Shown piece by piece: positions 25,454 to 34,397 of a stretch of DNA of 57,923 nt. Both the position numbers and the translations under genes were made by a program. Position 1 is the first letter of the stretch, and each line of letters begins with the position of its first letter. Source of the stretch: an uncultured Pelagibacteraceae bacterium (GTDB lineage Bacteria; Pseudomonadota; Alphaproteobacteria; Pelagibacterales; Pelagibacteraceae); NCBI GenBank assembly GCA_902563435.1, contig CACEXE010000007.1, positions 1-57,923 of the forward strand, written 5' to 3'. Under the pieces are notes generated by a model, which was not told the origin of the DNA, ran no database searches, and saw only the letters and a list, made by a program, of their open reading frames with translations.

Positions 25454-26815
25454 TTAATTTTTTTTAAATTTTTTAAAGGAGAAGTTTCTTGGTCTTTTTC
25501 TATTCTTAAATTTTTTCTTAAATTTAAATTTTTTTCTACTATCATGATTATCACCTTGTTTTTCTAAGTTATCAGTATGAAATTTTTTGAATTTTTTATT
25601 TTTAAACTTAGTTTTTTTTTTATTATTTCTCCTATCGTCTCTATTTCTACTATTTTTGAACGATTTACCTCTTTTTTTATATTTTTTATTTTTTTTGTTA
25701 GATTTTTTATTAAAAATTTCTTCTAATTTAAAATTTGGATTTATTAATTTCTGAATTTCTCTCCACATACCACGATCATTATTTGTTAAGAAGGTAAGTG
25801 CCGATCCTTCTTTTCCTGCTCTACCTGTTCTTCCAACTCTATGAATATAATCCTCAGGTACTTGTGGCAGATCATAATTTATTACATGTTGAATTAATGG
25901 AATATCCAATCCTCTAGCAGCAACGTCGGTTGCAACTAGAATTCTACTTTTGCCAGATCTAAAATTTCTAATAACTCTGTCTCTTTTACTTTGTCTTAGA
26001 TTTCCATGAATTGCTTCTGCTGAATGAGCGTCATATTTTAATCTTTTTACAATTTTATCTGCACCATATTTTGTTTTAACAAAAACCAATATTGAACCTT
26101 GTCTCTCAACTAATTGATTGATTAATTCATGATATTTTTTATCTGGAGTTATTTGAAAAGTTTCTTGTTTAATTTTTTCTATTGGAGTTGAAACTGATCC
26201 AACTGAAATTCTTTCTGGTTTTCTCAGATATTTTTCAGAAATTTTTAATATATTATTTGGCAATGTTGCTGAAAATAATAATGTTTGATGTTCTTTTGGG
26301 ATAAATTTTAAAATTATTTCAATTTGAGGTGTAAACCCCATATCAAGCATTCTATCAGTTTCATCTAAAACTAAGTAATTAACTCTTGATAAATTTAAGC
26401 TTTTTCTTTTTAAGTGATCGTTAATTCTGCCTGGTGTACCAACAATTATTCGAGCTCTTTTATTCAGCTGTCTTAGTTGTTTTTGCATACTTTCTCCACC
26501 AATTAAAAGAGCATTACCAATTCTTATATTTCCTAAAGTGAGTTTAGTTATCGTACCCATTACCTGACTAGCTAATTCTCTCGTTGGGCATATGATTAAT
26601 GCCATTGCATTTTTGTTAATGATCAATTTATTTATAAGTGGAATTGTAAAAGCTAAAGTTTTGCCAGTACCAGTTTGTGCGGTTCCAAGCACATCTTTTC
26701 CTTCAAGTGCAATGGGTATTGCTTTAGATTGAATTGGTGTGGGTGTGATAAAATTTGAATACTTAATTGAATTCTTTAGTTTGTTTTCTATGTCTAATTC
26801 ATTAAAGTTTTTCAT
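25454..26815 (-). CDS. DEAD-box RNA helicase with DETD box and basic tail
   Basis: About 453 residues from the ATG at 26815. The frame is open to 26866, but family proteins start close to NFNELDIENKL. Motifs are the Q motif (FITPTPIQSKAIPIAL), AQTGTGKT, PTRELASQ, LDETDRMLD (motif II DETD instead of DEAD), SATLP, ATDVAARGLDIP and HRVGRTGRAG. From about residue 365 the tail is almost pure Lys/Arg/Asn/Phe, an RNA-binding extension as in RhlE or CsdA. It probably remodels RNA in ribosome assembly or cold adaptation. It converges on thiV. Confidence 0.9.
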   Translation of the reverse strand: MKNFNELDIENKLKNSIKYSNFITPTPIQSKAIPIALEGKDVLGTAQTGTGKTLAFTIPLINKLIINKNAMALIICPTRELASQVMGTITKLTLGNIRIGNALLIGGESMQKQLRQLNKRARIIVGTPGRINDHLKRKSLNLSRVNYLVLDETDRMLDMGFTPQIEIILKFIPKEHQTLLFSATLPNNILKISEKYLRKPERISVGSVSTPIEKIKQETFQITPDKKYHELINQLVERQGSILVFVKTKYGADKIVKRLKYDAHSAEAIHGNLRQSKRDRVIRNFRSGKSRILVATDVAARGLDIPLIQHVINYDLPQVPEDYIHRVGRTGRAGKEGSALTFLTNNDRGMWREIQKLINPNFKLEEIFNKKSNKKNKKYKKRGKSFKNSRNRDDRRNNKKKTKFKNKKFKKFHTDNLEKQGDNHDSRKKFKFKKKFKNRKRPRNFSFKKFKKN

Positions 26816-26970
26816 GCTTGATTCTTTTAAAGATATATAGAAAATGCTTATATGTTCTAATGCCAATTACAATAAATCATTTATTTAGGACTTTATAATA
26901 CCTATAATTGACATAAATTGGACACTTTGAAACTTGTAAGAAACCCATATAGTTAATATAATTAAATCAA

Positions 26971-28080
26971 ATGCTATCTTTTATTTTGCCATTTATAGTA
27001 CTGATTTTAGTAGTTGTTTTCATACATGAATATGGCCATTATTATTTTGCAAAAAAATATGGAGTTGGTGTAACAGATTTTTCAATAGGTTTTGGCAGAG
27101 AATTGATTGGTTGGAATGATAAATCGGGCACAAGATGGAAAATTTGCTGGATACCTCTTGGAGGTTATGTAAAATTTTTTGGTGATAGAAATGTATTTTC
27201 TCAAGCCGATCAAGAAGAATTGTTAAAAAAATACAATAAAGAGGATCAAGAAAAACTCTTTGTAACAAAACCATTATATCAAAGATCCTTAATTGTAGCG
27301 GGTGGGCCAATAGCAAATTTTGTTTTAGCAATATTTATTTTTTTATTCATATATATGTTTGCTGGAAAAGACTTTACGCCTGCAGTTATTGACGAAGTCC
27401 AAAAAGATAGTCCAGCAGAAGTAGCGGGAATGCAAAAAAATGATGTGATACTTGAAATAGATAACAATAAAGTTGAGAGTATTCTTGATGTTTCTAAACT
27501 AATTTTAATGTCAACCTCAGAGGTAGTTGATTTCAAAATTTTTAGATATGATCAAGAGGTATTATTAAAGGTTAAACCAAAAATTGTTGCAGGTGTTGAT
27601 AATTTAGGAAATAAAATTAACAAAAGAATAGTTGGTATTAAACTAAGTCCATATAATAACGAAATAAATCATAAACGATTAGGGCCAGCAAATGCATTAA
27701 TAGAGTCTGTTAAAGAAGTCTATTTTGTAACTACTTCATCTCTTAAATATATGGGTTCAATGCTTACTGGATCTGGAGATAGTTCACAATTAGGTGGACC
27801 AATTAGAATAGCAAAGATTTCAGGACAAGTGGCTGAATTTGGAATATTGCCATTTATTAGTATGATGGCCTACATATCGATAAGTTTGGGCTTAATTAAC
27901 CTTTTTCCAATCCCCCTTTTAGATGGGGGTCATTTAATGTTTTATGCATTTGAAAAGGTTTTAGGAAAGCCATTAAGTCAAAAAACACAGGAAGGTTTTT
28001 TTCGAATCGGAATGTTTTTATTGTTAACTTTAATGTTTTTTGCAACATTCAATGACCTTAAAGATTTAGGCTTATTTTAA
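26971..28080 (+). CDS. rseP: Site-2 metalloprotease RseP
   Basis: 369 residues. The zinc site FIHEYGHYYFAKKYG lies in helix 1, a PDZ domain spans about 130-215 (AVIDEVQKDSPAEVAGMQ), and the third ligand motif PIPLLDGGHLMFYAFE is near the C-terminus, with about four membrane helices. It cleaves membrane-bound anti-sigma factors or signal-peptide remnants. The usual dxr/bamA neighbours are absent. Its upstream region (26907-26955) holds TTGACA, TTGGACACTTTG and AACCCATATAG, partly resembling the wHTH promoter motifs. Confidence 0.9.
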   Translation: MLSFILPFIVLILVVVFIHEYGHYYFAKKYGVGVTDFSIGFGRELIGWNDKSGTRWKICWIPLGGYVKFFGDRNVFSQADQEELLKKYNKEDQEKLFVTKPLYQRSLIVAGGPIANFVLAIFIFLFIYMFAGKDFTPAVIDEVQKDSPAEVAGMQKNDVILEIDNNKVESILDVSKLILMSTSEVVDFKIFRYDQEVLLKVKPKIVAGVDNLGNKINKRIVGIKLSPYNNEINHKRLGPANALIESVKEVYFVTTSSLKYMGSMLTGSGDSSQLGGPIRIAKISGQVAEFGILPFISMMAYISISLGLINLFPIPLLDGGHLMFYAFEKVLGKPLSQKTQEGFFRIGMFLLLTLMFFATFNDLKDLGLF

Positions 28081-28232
28081 GGGGATTTTTTAACTTTAAA
28101 AAAAGCTTTATAAATCAATACTTATTTACAACTATATATTGTGGTAAATCTAATTAGAGACACAAAAAAATAGCTTGAATTATCAACGATTTTGTTAAGT
28201 ATATAAACATAACCTTTAAAACCGGAGCTAAA

Positions 28233-28508
28233 ATGAACAAAAAACAACTTATAGCAAAATTAGCAGGGTCATTAAATCAAAGTAAAGCTGATGCTGAGCG
28301 TACATTTGATACGATTACCAACACTATTTTGGACGCTTTAAAAGGCGACGATAATGTTAAAATTGCTGGTTTTGGAACATATAAAGTGGCTAAAAGAAAA
28401 GCTCGAATTGGTCGAAATCCAAGAACTGGAGAACAGATCCAAATCGCTGCTTCTCAAAAGGTAAAGTTTTTACCTGCAAAAGCGCTTAAAGAAGTTTTCA
28501 ATAAATAA
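28233..28508 (+). CDS. hup: HU-family DNA-binding protein
   Basis: 91 residues, standard HU length. MNKKQLIAKLAGSLNQSKAD, the arm GFGTYKVAKRKARIGRNPRT with the intercalating Asn-Pro, and the C-terminal VKFLPAKALKEVFNK match HU. It compacts and bends chromosomal DNA as a dimer. An ideal intrinsic terminator follows 8 bp after the stop, so it is a monocistronic unit. Confidence 0.95.
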   Translation: MNKKQLIAKLAGSLNQSKADAERTFDTITNTILDALKGDDNVKIAGFGTYKVAKRKARIGRNPRTGEQIQIAASQKVKFLPAKALKEVFNK

Positions 28509-28516
28509 ACTTTTAA

Positions 28517-28561
28517 AACAGCCTTTATTAAAAATTAGAATTTAATAAAGGCTGTTTTTTT
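28517..28561 (+). terminator. Intrinsic terminator after hup
   Basis: AACAGCCTTTATTAAA pairs with TTTAATAAAGGCTGTT around an 8-nt loop and is followed by a run of T. It is a long, perfect 16-bp stem. Confidence 0.93.
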
Positions 28562-28583
28562 ATACAAGCATACGGTGTACTAC

Positions 28584-28598
28584 ATGCAAATACTGCAT
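28584..28598. promoter_or_regulatory. Dyad ATGCAAATACTGCAT upstream of amt
   Basis: A 5-bp inverted repeat ATGCA-N5-TGCAT lies 76 bp before the amt start. The TGCA...TGCA geometry recalls NtrC-type enhancer sites (TGCAcc-N5-ggTGCA), which would fit nitrogen control, but the inner bases differ. Confidence 0.35.
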
Positions 28599-28674
28599 AT
28601 CTCTTTTAAATAACAATCAATAGTTTTTAGTTTTATTAAATCTATAACAGCATCTTTAATTAAACGGAGGTGAA

Positions 28675-29976
28675 ATGGTTAAACTTTTAAAAAGACTGGC
28701 TGGTCCATTAGTAAGTTTATTTTTCTTACTAAATATGACTAGTGCAGGTTATGCTGAAACTACAGTTTCAGCTGAAGTTGGTTTCATATTCAATACATTT
28801 CTTTTCTTGGTTTGTGGTTTCTTAGTAATGTTTATGGCAGCAGGTTTTGCCATGCTCGAATCAGGGATGGTAACATCAAAAAGTGTATCAGTAATATGTG
28901 CCAAAAATATCGGATTATTTTCAATAGCTGGAATTATGTTCTGGATGGTTGGATATAATTTAGCATACGGAATTCCAGAAGGTGGATACATTGGAAGCTT
29001 TACTCCATGGTCTGATGCAAGTGCAGTTGATACTGGTTATGCAGATGGATCTGATTGGTATTTCCAAATGGTTTTCTGTGCAACAACAGTTTCAATTGTA
29101 TCTGGAACATTAGCTGAAAGAATTAAATTATGGCCGTTCTTTTTATTTGCGGCTATTCTATCAGGAATTATCTATCCAATCGTTATGGGTTGGCAGTGGG
29201 GTGGTGGCTGGTTGGCAGCTGCTGGTTTCTCTGACTTTGCAGGTTCAACGCTTGTTCACTCAACTGGAGGTGCAGCAGCATTAGCTGGAGCAATTCTTTT
29301 AGGAGCTAGAACTGGTAGATTTGATAAATCTGGAGCAGCTAAACCTATGAAGCCATTTGCAGCATCATCAGTGCCATTAGTAACACTTGGTGTATTTATT
29401 TTATGGCTAGGTTGGTTCGGATTTAATGGTGGATCACAATTAGCAATGGGAACATTTGATGACGCAGTAGCAGTTTCAAATATTTTCATTAATACAAACT
29501 TAGCAGCCTGTGGTGGTGTGTTAGCAGCTGGTGCAATAACAAGATTAATGTCGGGTAAAACTGATGTCATTCAAATGCTTAACGGAGCAATTGGTGGTCT
29601 TGTTGCAATTACAGCTGAACCATTAATGCCTTCACCGCTAGCAGCAATTCTTATAGGTGCGATTGGTGGAATAATAGTTGTCTTCGGAACTAAATTTTTA
29701 TTCTCACTTAAAATCGATGATGTTGTTGGAGCAGTACCTGCTCACCTATTCGCTGGAATTTGGGGAACTTTAGCAGTTCCGCTAACAAACGGTGATGCAT
29801 CATTCGGAGCGCAGCTTCTAGGAGTAATTTCAATCAATGCATTTGTATTTATAGTTTCACTAATAGTTTGGGGAATTATGAAAGGAACAATGGGTATTAG
29901 ATTGAGTAAAGAAGCAGAAAGACTTGGTACAGATGTTACAGAGTCTGGAGTAATCGCATACGCAATAAGAGACTAA
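28675..29976 (+). CDS. amt: Ammonium transporter
   Basis: 433 residues: a signal peptide (FFLLNMTSAGYA) then about 11 helices. Amt landmarks are FMAAGFAMLESGMV, FQMVFCATTVSIVSGTLAER, FSDFAGSTLVHSTGG (pore His one, with the Asp), LGWFGFNGGSQL and AVPAHLFAGIWGTLAVPL (pore His two). It imports ammonium across the inner membrane. A strong GGAGG ribosome site sits 7 nt before ATG. No glnK follows; a good terminator does. Confidence 0.95.
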   Translation: MVKLLKRLAGPLVSLFFLLNMTSAGYAETTVSAEVGFIFNTFLFLVCGFLVMFMAAGFAMLESGMVTSKSVSVICAKNIGLFSIAGIMFWMVGYNLAYGIPEGGYIGSFTPWSDASAVDTGYADGSDWYFQMVFCATTVSIVSGTLAERIKLWPFFLFAAILSGIIYPIVMGWQWGGGWLAAAGFSDFAGSTLVHSTGGAAALAGAILLGARTGRFDKSGAAKPMKPFAASSVPLVTLGVFILWLGWFGFNGGSQLAMGTFDDAVAVSNIFINTNLAACGGVLAAGAITRLMSGKTDVIQMLNGAIGGLVAITAEPLMPSPLAAILIGAIGGIIVVFGTKFLFSLKIDDVVGAVPAHLFAGIWGTLAVPLTNGDASFGAQLLGVISINAFVFIVSLIVWGIMKGTMGIRLSKEAERLGTDVTESGVIAYAIRD

Positions 29977-30006
29977 AGAATAACTATCTCTCTCTCTATA
30001 GTTGAC

Positions 30007-30036
30007 AAAAGGCCCCTTAACTGGGGCCTTTTTTTT
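30007..30036. terminator. Intrinsic terminator after amt, possibly bidirectional
   Basis: AAGGCCCC and GGGGCCTT pair around a short loop, with T8 after and A4 before. It serves amt and may also end the convergent bcp transcript, whose stop codon lies at 30035. Confidence 0.92.
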
Positions 30037-30478
30037 AGTAATTTTTTATGAAGTCTAAAACCTCTGCAGCATGACCCGCTGCCTTAACGTTTCTCCATTC
30101 CTTAATGATTTTATTTTTCTCAATAATAAAAGTGCTTCTTACTGTACCCATAAATTCTCTACCCATAAATTTCTTTTTAGCCCAAGCTTTGTAAGCTTTT
30201 AAACAGCTTTTATCTTCGTCTGCTAGTAGCTCGAATTTTAAATTAAGTTTTTTACTCCATTTTTCATGACTTTCTAAACTATCCTTGGATATTCCAAAAA
30301 TAGTGCATCCAAGTTTATCAAATTTACTTAAAAGTTTATTAAAATCATTTGTTTCAATTGTACATCCACTTGTATTATCTTTTGGATAAAAATAGAGGAT
30401 GATAAATTTTGATTTTATTTTACTTAATTCAACAGTTTTACCTGACGTAGATGATAATTTAAAATTTGGAGCTTTCAT
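30035..30478 (-). CDS. bcp: Thioredoxin-dependent peroxiredoxin, Bcp/PrxQ type
   Basis: 147 residues. YFYPKDNTSGCTIETNDFN contains the peroxidatic Cys; no Cys stands five residues later, so the common PrxQ resolving Cys is absent. FELLADEDKSCLKAYKAW and FMGTVRSTFIIEKN complete the AhpC/TSA fold. It reduces hydrogen and organic peroxides in the cytosol. It is divergent from the rhodanese gene. Confidence 0.92.
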   Translation of the reverse strand: MKAPNFKLSSTSGKTVELSKIKSKFIILYFYPKDNTSGCTIETNDFNKLLSKFDKLGCTIFGISKDSLESHEKWSKKLNLKFELLADEDKSCLKAYKAWAKKKFMGREFMGTVRSTFIIEKNKIIKEWRNVKAAGHAAEVLDFIKNY

Positions 30479-30536
30479 TTAATAACCTTTATTTAATTTA
30501 TATAGTAATATTTTTAATTTCGTGTAATAAACATTT

Positions 30537-30923
30537 ATGATAATAAAATCAGCATCAACTTTAGTCGCAGAAGCTTTAAAAGAGATTAAAACAATATCAC
30601 CTGAGGAAGCTTTAGAAAAATTAAATAATGATACATGTAACCTTATCGATATCAGGGATGTAAGAGAACTAGAAAGATTAGGAAGAATTGAAAAGTCTTC
30701 TCATATTCCAAGAGGAATGTTGGAATTTTGGATGGATCCAGATAGTCAATATTTTAAAGACGGTAAAATAGATATGAATAAGGAAATGGTTCTGTTTTGC
30801 GCTGGAGGTCTTAGATCTGCATTAGCAACAAAAACTTTGCAGAGTATGGGTTTTAAAAATATTTGCCATGTAGAAGGTGGCTTTGGATCAATGCAAGTTT
30901 CAGGTTTTAAAGTAGTAAAGTAA
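30537..30923 (+). CDS. Rhodanese-domain protein
   Basis: 128 residues forming one rhodanese domain. CNLIDIRDVRELERLG, SHIPRGMLEFW and the active loop VLFCAGGLRSALA with Cys are clear. It probably transfers sulfane sulfur, or is a non-specific single-domain thiosulfate sulfurtransferase. It stands alone between bcp and the ABA4-like gene. A sulfur-metabolism link is possible but not shown by context. Confidence 0.88.
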   Translation: MIIKSASTLVAEALKEIKTISPEEALEKLNNDTCNLIDIRDVRELERLGRIEKSSHIPRGMLEFWMDPDSQYFKDGKIDMNKEMVLFCAGGLRSALATKTLQSMGFKNICHVEGGFGSMQVSGFKVVK

Positions 30924-30931
30924 TTAAGTTT

Positions 30932-31405
30932 TTAATCTAACAAATTAATTCTTCTAGCGTAGAACATCCTTATTATCCAATAAATAACTAAACCTAAGGG
31001 ACCAATAAAATAAGTTATTATTATTGGAATGAAGACTATGTATCTAGACATAAATAATTTTTGACTATCTTTCATTATCCATGCTCCACAAAATAAGTTT
31101 ATTGCTAAAAAGTGAGTCCAAAACATTATCAAAAAAGCTTCAGCTTCAAAAAGATTTCTCAAGTCATACAGACCAAGGTACAATGTAAAATTATAATCAA
31201 AATCATATCCAGAAAAGTAGAAATAATAACCTAGATAAACATAGACAGCCGTTAAAATAAAAAATGGGAACACAGAAGTAACCAATAATCCACAAATCTT
31301 TGACTGTGGAAAAATAATCAGAATTAACCAGAAGGGTATTACACCTATATTTAACCACAAATAAATCATCTCAATGGTAAAAAAAGCTGCTATTTGTTCA
31401 ATCAT
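30932..31405 (-). CDS. ABA4-like (DUF4281) membrane protein
   Basis: 157 residues with four hydrophobic helices. The pattern WLNIGVIPFWLILIIFP, FEAEAFLIMFWTHFLAINLF, GAWIMKD and YFIGPLGLVIYWIIR matches the ABA4-like family, known in plants from neoxanthin synthesis and present in marine bacteria with carotenoids or unknown roles. Bacterial function is not known to me. It is divergent from recX by about 30 bp. Confidence 0.65.
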   Translation of the reverse strand: MIEQIAAFFTIEMIYLWLNIGVIPFWLILIIFPQSKICGLLVTSVFPFFILTAVYVYLGYYFYFSGYDFDYNFTLYLGLYDLRNLFEAEAFLIMFWTHFLAINLFCGAWIMKDSQKLFMSRYIVFIPIIITYFIGPLGLVIYWIIRMFYARRINLLD

Positions 31406-31434
31406 ATTATTTTTATATTATATTAAATAAAACA

Positions 31435-31998
31435 ATGATTCCCATAAAAAATAAAAAAAAGACTTTAGAAGTAACCGTTGATGAGATGACGAATTTTGCA
31501 CTTAATTATGTAGAAAAATTTGCACCATCTAAACAACAATTAAGAACTTATTTATTAAAAAAATATCTAACATCAAGGACCCCTAATATAAAAAAAAACG
31601 ATGTTTCTAATCTTATAGATATTGTTCTTGAGGATTTAGAGAAATCAAAGTTTATAAACGATAAGTTTTATTCAGAGTCTAAAGCAAAAAGTTTAATACA
31701 AAGAGGATCATCTATAAACAAAATAAGAAATTACTTAATGAATAAAGGTGTCGGTGAAAAATATATTAAAAATACAATTGAACAAATAAAAGATAAGAAT
31801 GAAGATCAGGATTTTTTTTCAGCCATAAAAATCTGTAAAAAGAAAAGAATTGGACCATCAAGACAAGAGGATAATCGACCTTTGTTTTATAAAAAAGATA
31901 TAGGAGTATTAGCTCGTTCAGGTTTCGATTTTGAAGTTTCAAGAAGAGTCATGGATCTTGAAAAAGATGAATATTTAAAAATAATTAATCTTCTTTAG
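31435..31998 (+). CDS. recX: RecX-family regulator of RecA
   Basis: 187 residues, the usual RecX size. LNYVEKFAPSKQQLRTYLLK at the start, then VLEDLEKSKFINDKFYSESK, KSLIQRGSSINKIRNYLMNK and the third three-helix repeat near DIGVLARSGFDFEVSRRVMD are RecX-like. It would inhibit or modulate RecA filaments. recA is not adjacent. Its 3' end overlaps a convergent 48-residue membrane protein gene by 14 bp. Confidence 0.8.
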   Translation: MIPIKNKKKTLEVTVDEMTNFALNYVEKFAPSKQQLRTYLLKKYLTSRTPNIKKNDVSNLIDIVLEDLEKSKFINDKFYSESKAKSLIQRGSSINKIRNYLMNKGVGEKYIKNTIEQIKDKNEDQDFFSAIKICKKKRIGPSRQEDNRPLFYKKDIGVLARSGFDFEVSRRVMDLEKDEYLKIINLL

Positions 31999-32131
31999 TT
32001 TTTTTATTTTTTTCTTCTAAATAGTATTGAATTTTATTTCTTATATAATTTTTAACCATCACAAATACAATTAAACCAAATATTGATACAGATACAACTA
32101 TAATTAAAATTATTCTTAATTGTTCACTCAT
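31985..32131 (-). CDS. 48-residue single-pass membrane protein
   Basis: The frame runs from ATG at 32131 to TAA at 31985. It begins MSEQLRIILIIVVSVSIFGL, giving one helix (about 6-26), and ends in a charged tail EEKNKKTKED. The start overlaps the cysQ stop in TAATG, implying coupled translation after cysQ. Its 3' end overlaps recX by 14 bp. Family unknown. Confidence 0.6.
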   Translation of the reverse strand: MSEQLRIILIIVVSVSIFGLIVFVMVKNYIRNKIQYYLEEKNKKTKED

Positions 32132-32900
32132 TATAAATTTTTACTTCTCTTTAAAATTATACTTGGATTTTTAAAATCTTTTTTACCATAAGTAATTTCA
32201 TTGCCATTAAAATCTGTTACTATTCCACCTGCGTTTTCAAGTATAGCGTGCCCTGCAGCTATATCCCATTCGCAAGCTCTTGGCTCAGCAACATATCCAT
32301 CAAATTCTCCTGTAGCTATTACACAAAATTTAAGGGAGCTTTTCATTCGAACGTGTTCTGTTACTCCTAAATCTTTATGTATTTTTGCAATTTCAGGTTT
32401 AAGATTATTTGAATATGAAACTACTTTAATTGAACCTTTAGGAGTAATTTTCTTACAGTCTAACTTTATAGTTTTGTTTAAAGTAAATTCATATGATTGA
32501 TTTTTTCCAAAGCTATAAAACATCCTTTTTTTTGCAGGCACATTAATTAAACCGGCGATAGCTTTTCCATTTAATATTAATCCAGCATTAATAGTGAATT
32601 CCTCACCATCATTTATATAGTCATATGTTCCGTCAATTGGATCAACTAGCCAGAAGTTGTTTAAATTATTTTTAGATTTATTGTGTGAAGTTTCCTCAGA
32701 AACAATTGGTATATCTGGCGTCAACTCTAACAATTTTTTTGTGATAATTTTATTTACCTCAAGATCACCATTGCTCACAGGGGTATTGTCAGATTTTATC
32801 TCTTTATTTAAACCTTTCTCTCTTAGTTTAATAGACAGTTCACCAGCGATTAGAAAAGTGTCAATTAAATCTTCGACAACACTCCTTATTTTACTTTCAT
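32131..32900 (-). CDS. cysQ: 3'(2'),5'-bisphosphate nucleotidase / inositol monophosphatase family
   Basis: About 256 residues from ATG at 32900 (MDESKIRS). A start at 32913 is possible, but 32900 forms an ATGA overlap with the DUF3553 stop. Metal-site motifs are IVSEET, FWLVDPIDGTYDY and ACEWDIAAGHAILENAGG, typical of CysQ, which removes PAP (3'-phosphoadenosine 5'-phosphate) and protects sulfur metabolism. Other IMPase-family phosphatases cannot be fully excluded. It is the middle gene of a DUF3553-cysQ-small-protein operon. Confidence 0.85.
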
Positions 32901-33073
32901 CCATTATTATCAATTCTCTCGAGTTCTATATTATTTGCATTTATTACTTTTTTTCCAACATTTTGGAAATTAACAGTTACTTTGTTATTGATAATTGACT
33001 GAACTTGACCAATACCCCAACTTTTATTAGCTGGATTAATAACTTTGTCACCTGGTTCAAAATCTAAAATCAT
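32897..33073 (-). CDS. DUF3553 protein
   Basis: 58 residues from ATG at 33073. The sequence [20 protein letters not shown] then [13 protein letters not shown] matches the DUF3553 pattern, a small SH3-like/CarD-TRCF-resembling domain also found at the C-terminus of some UvrD helicases. Its stop overlaps the cysQ start (ATGA). Function unknown; nucleic-acid or RNA polymerase contact is a guess from the fold resemblance. Confidence 0.75.
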   Translation of the reverse strand: MILDFEPGDKVINPANKSWGIGQVQSIINNKVTVNFQNVGKKVINANNIELERIDNNG

Positions 33074-33114
33074 TTAATTTAACTTATAATGGAAATAAGT
33101 ATAAATACCATCAA

Positions 33115-34233
33115 ATGAATTTAGAAACTAACTCATTAGGATTTAATAAAAAACCGTCAGAAACTACAGTAGTGGTGGCCATGTCTGGAGGCGTAGACTC
33201 GTCAACAGTTGCTGGGATGATGAAGCAAGAAGGTTATAAAGTAATTGGGATTACTTTAAAACTTTATAATGATGGCAAAGAAGTTGCTGCTTCAAAACAA
33301 TGCTGTTCTGGTCAAGATATAATGGATGCAAAAAGAGTTGCACATAAATTAGATATCGAACATAAGATTTTATATTACCAAGATAAGTTTAAACAAGGTG
33401 TTATAGATAACTTTGTAGATAGTTATTTAAAGGGTGAAACACCAATACCATGTGTACAATGTAATCAGACAGTTAAGTTCAAAGATTTATTTGAATTTTC
33501 TAAAGATTTAAATGCAGATGCTTTAATCACAGGTCATTATGTAAAAAGTTTAACTAAAGATAACTCAACAAATATGTACAGAGCAATTGACGAAAATAGA
33601 GATCAAAGTTATTTTTTATTTAATACTACAAGAGAGCAATTAAATTATATAAGATTTCCACTAGGTGGACTTCTTAAAGATAAAACAAGAGAAATTGCAA
33701 AAAATCTGAATTTAAATGTTGCTGATAAACCAGATAGTCAAGATATATGCTTTGTGCCCAACGGAGATTATGCTTCTGTAATAAAAAAATTCAAACCAGA
33801 ATCATACAGAAAAGGAAATATTAAAAATTTAGATGGAAAAGTTGTTGGAGTACATGATGGCATAGTCAATTTTACTATTGGTCAAAGAAAAGGAATTAAA
33901 GTTTCAAATGAGGAGCCATTTTATGTAATTAAAATTGATGCTGAGAAAAATGAAATTTACATTGGTCCAAAAAAAGAGCTGGCAAGAAGTAATATAAATT
34001 TAAAAAACGTAAATTTACTAACAAATATAAATGAATTAGACAAAAATATATTGGTCAAAGTAAGATCTACTGGCAAACTTTTAGATGCAAAAGTAGATAT
34101 AAAAGATAATGAAAATGTTAAAGTAAATCTTCTAAAACCAGAATACGGAATATCTCCTGGCCAAGCTTGTGTATTTTACAAAAAAGACCAATTTGGTCAC
34201 AAAGTTCTAGGTGGTGGTTGGATTAAAGATTAA
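33115..34233 (+). CDS. mnmA: tRNA-specific 2-thiouridylase MnmA
   Basis: 372 residues. The PP-loop is [15 protein letters not shown], the first catalytic Cys is in [14 protein letters not shown] and the second in [27 protein letters not shown] and PGQACVFY follow. It makes s2U34 in tRNA Lys, Glu and Gln using sulfur from a relay. It is divergent from the DUF3553-cysQ operon and is followed by a convergent tiny basic gene. Confidence 0.95.
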   Translation: MNLETNSLGFNKKPSETTVVVAMSGGVDSSTVAGMMKQEGYKVIGITLKLYNDGKEVAASKQCCSGQDIMDAKRVAHKLDIEHKILYYQDKFKQGVIDNFVDSYLKGETPIPCVQCNQTVKFKDLFEFSKDLNADALITGHYVKSLTKDNSTNMYRAIDENRDQSYFLFNTTREQLNYIRFPLGGLLKDKTREIAKNLNLNVADKPDSQDICFVPNGDYASVIKKFKPESYRKGNIKNLDGKVVGVHDGIVNFTIGQRKGIKVSNEEPFYVIKIDAEKNEIYIGPKKELARSNINLKNVNLLTNINELDKNILVKVRSTGKLLDAKVDIKDNENVKVNLLKPEYGISPGQACVFYKKDQFGHKVLGGGWIKD

Positions 34234-34238
34234 AAATT

Positions 34239-34322
34239 TTATTTCTTTTTATTTTTTTTTCTTGCTCTTCTCTTTTTAGAGCCCATTTTTCTACGGCCTC
34301 TATGTTTTTTTGGATATCCCAT
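34239..34322 (-). CDS. 27-residue, extremely basic protein
   Basis: From ATG at 34322, preceded by an AGGAG ribosome site 4 nt upstream, the frame reads MGYPKKHRGRRKMGSKKRRA and ends RKKNKKK. More than half of the residues are Lys or Arg, and there are no acidic residues. The well-placed ribosome site and clean stop 5 bp from mnmA argue for a real gene. It resembles tiny ribosome-associated proteins in composition; I do not recognise a named family. Confidence 0.5.
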   Translation of the reverse strand: MGYPKKHRGRRKMGSKKRRARKKNKKK

Positions 34323-34397
34323 AATCTCCTTAGTTTTACTATTTTATTGACTTATTTGGTGGATATAGCATTGTCCTAAGTACATATCAAATTTTTT

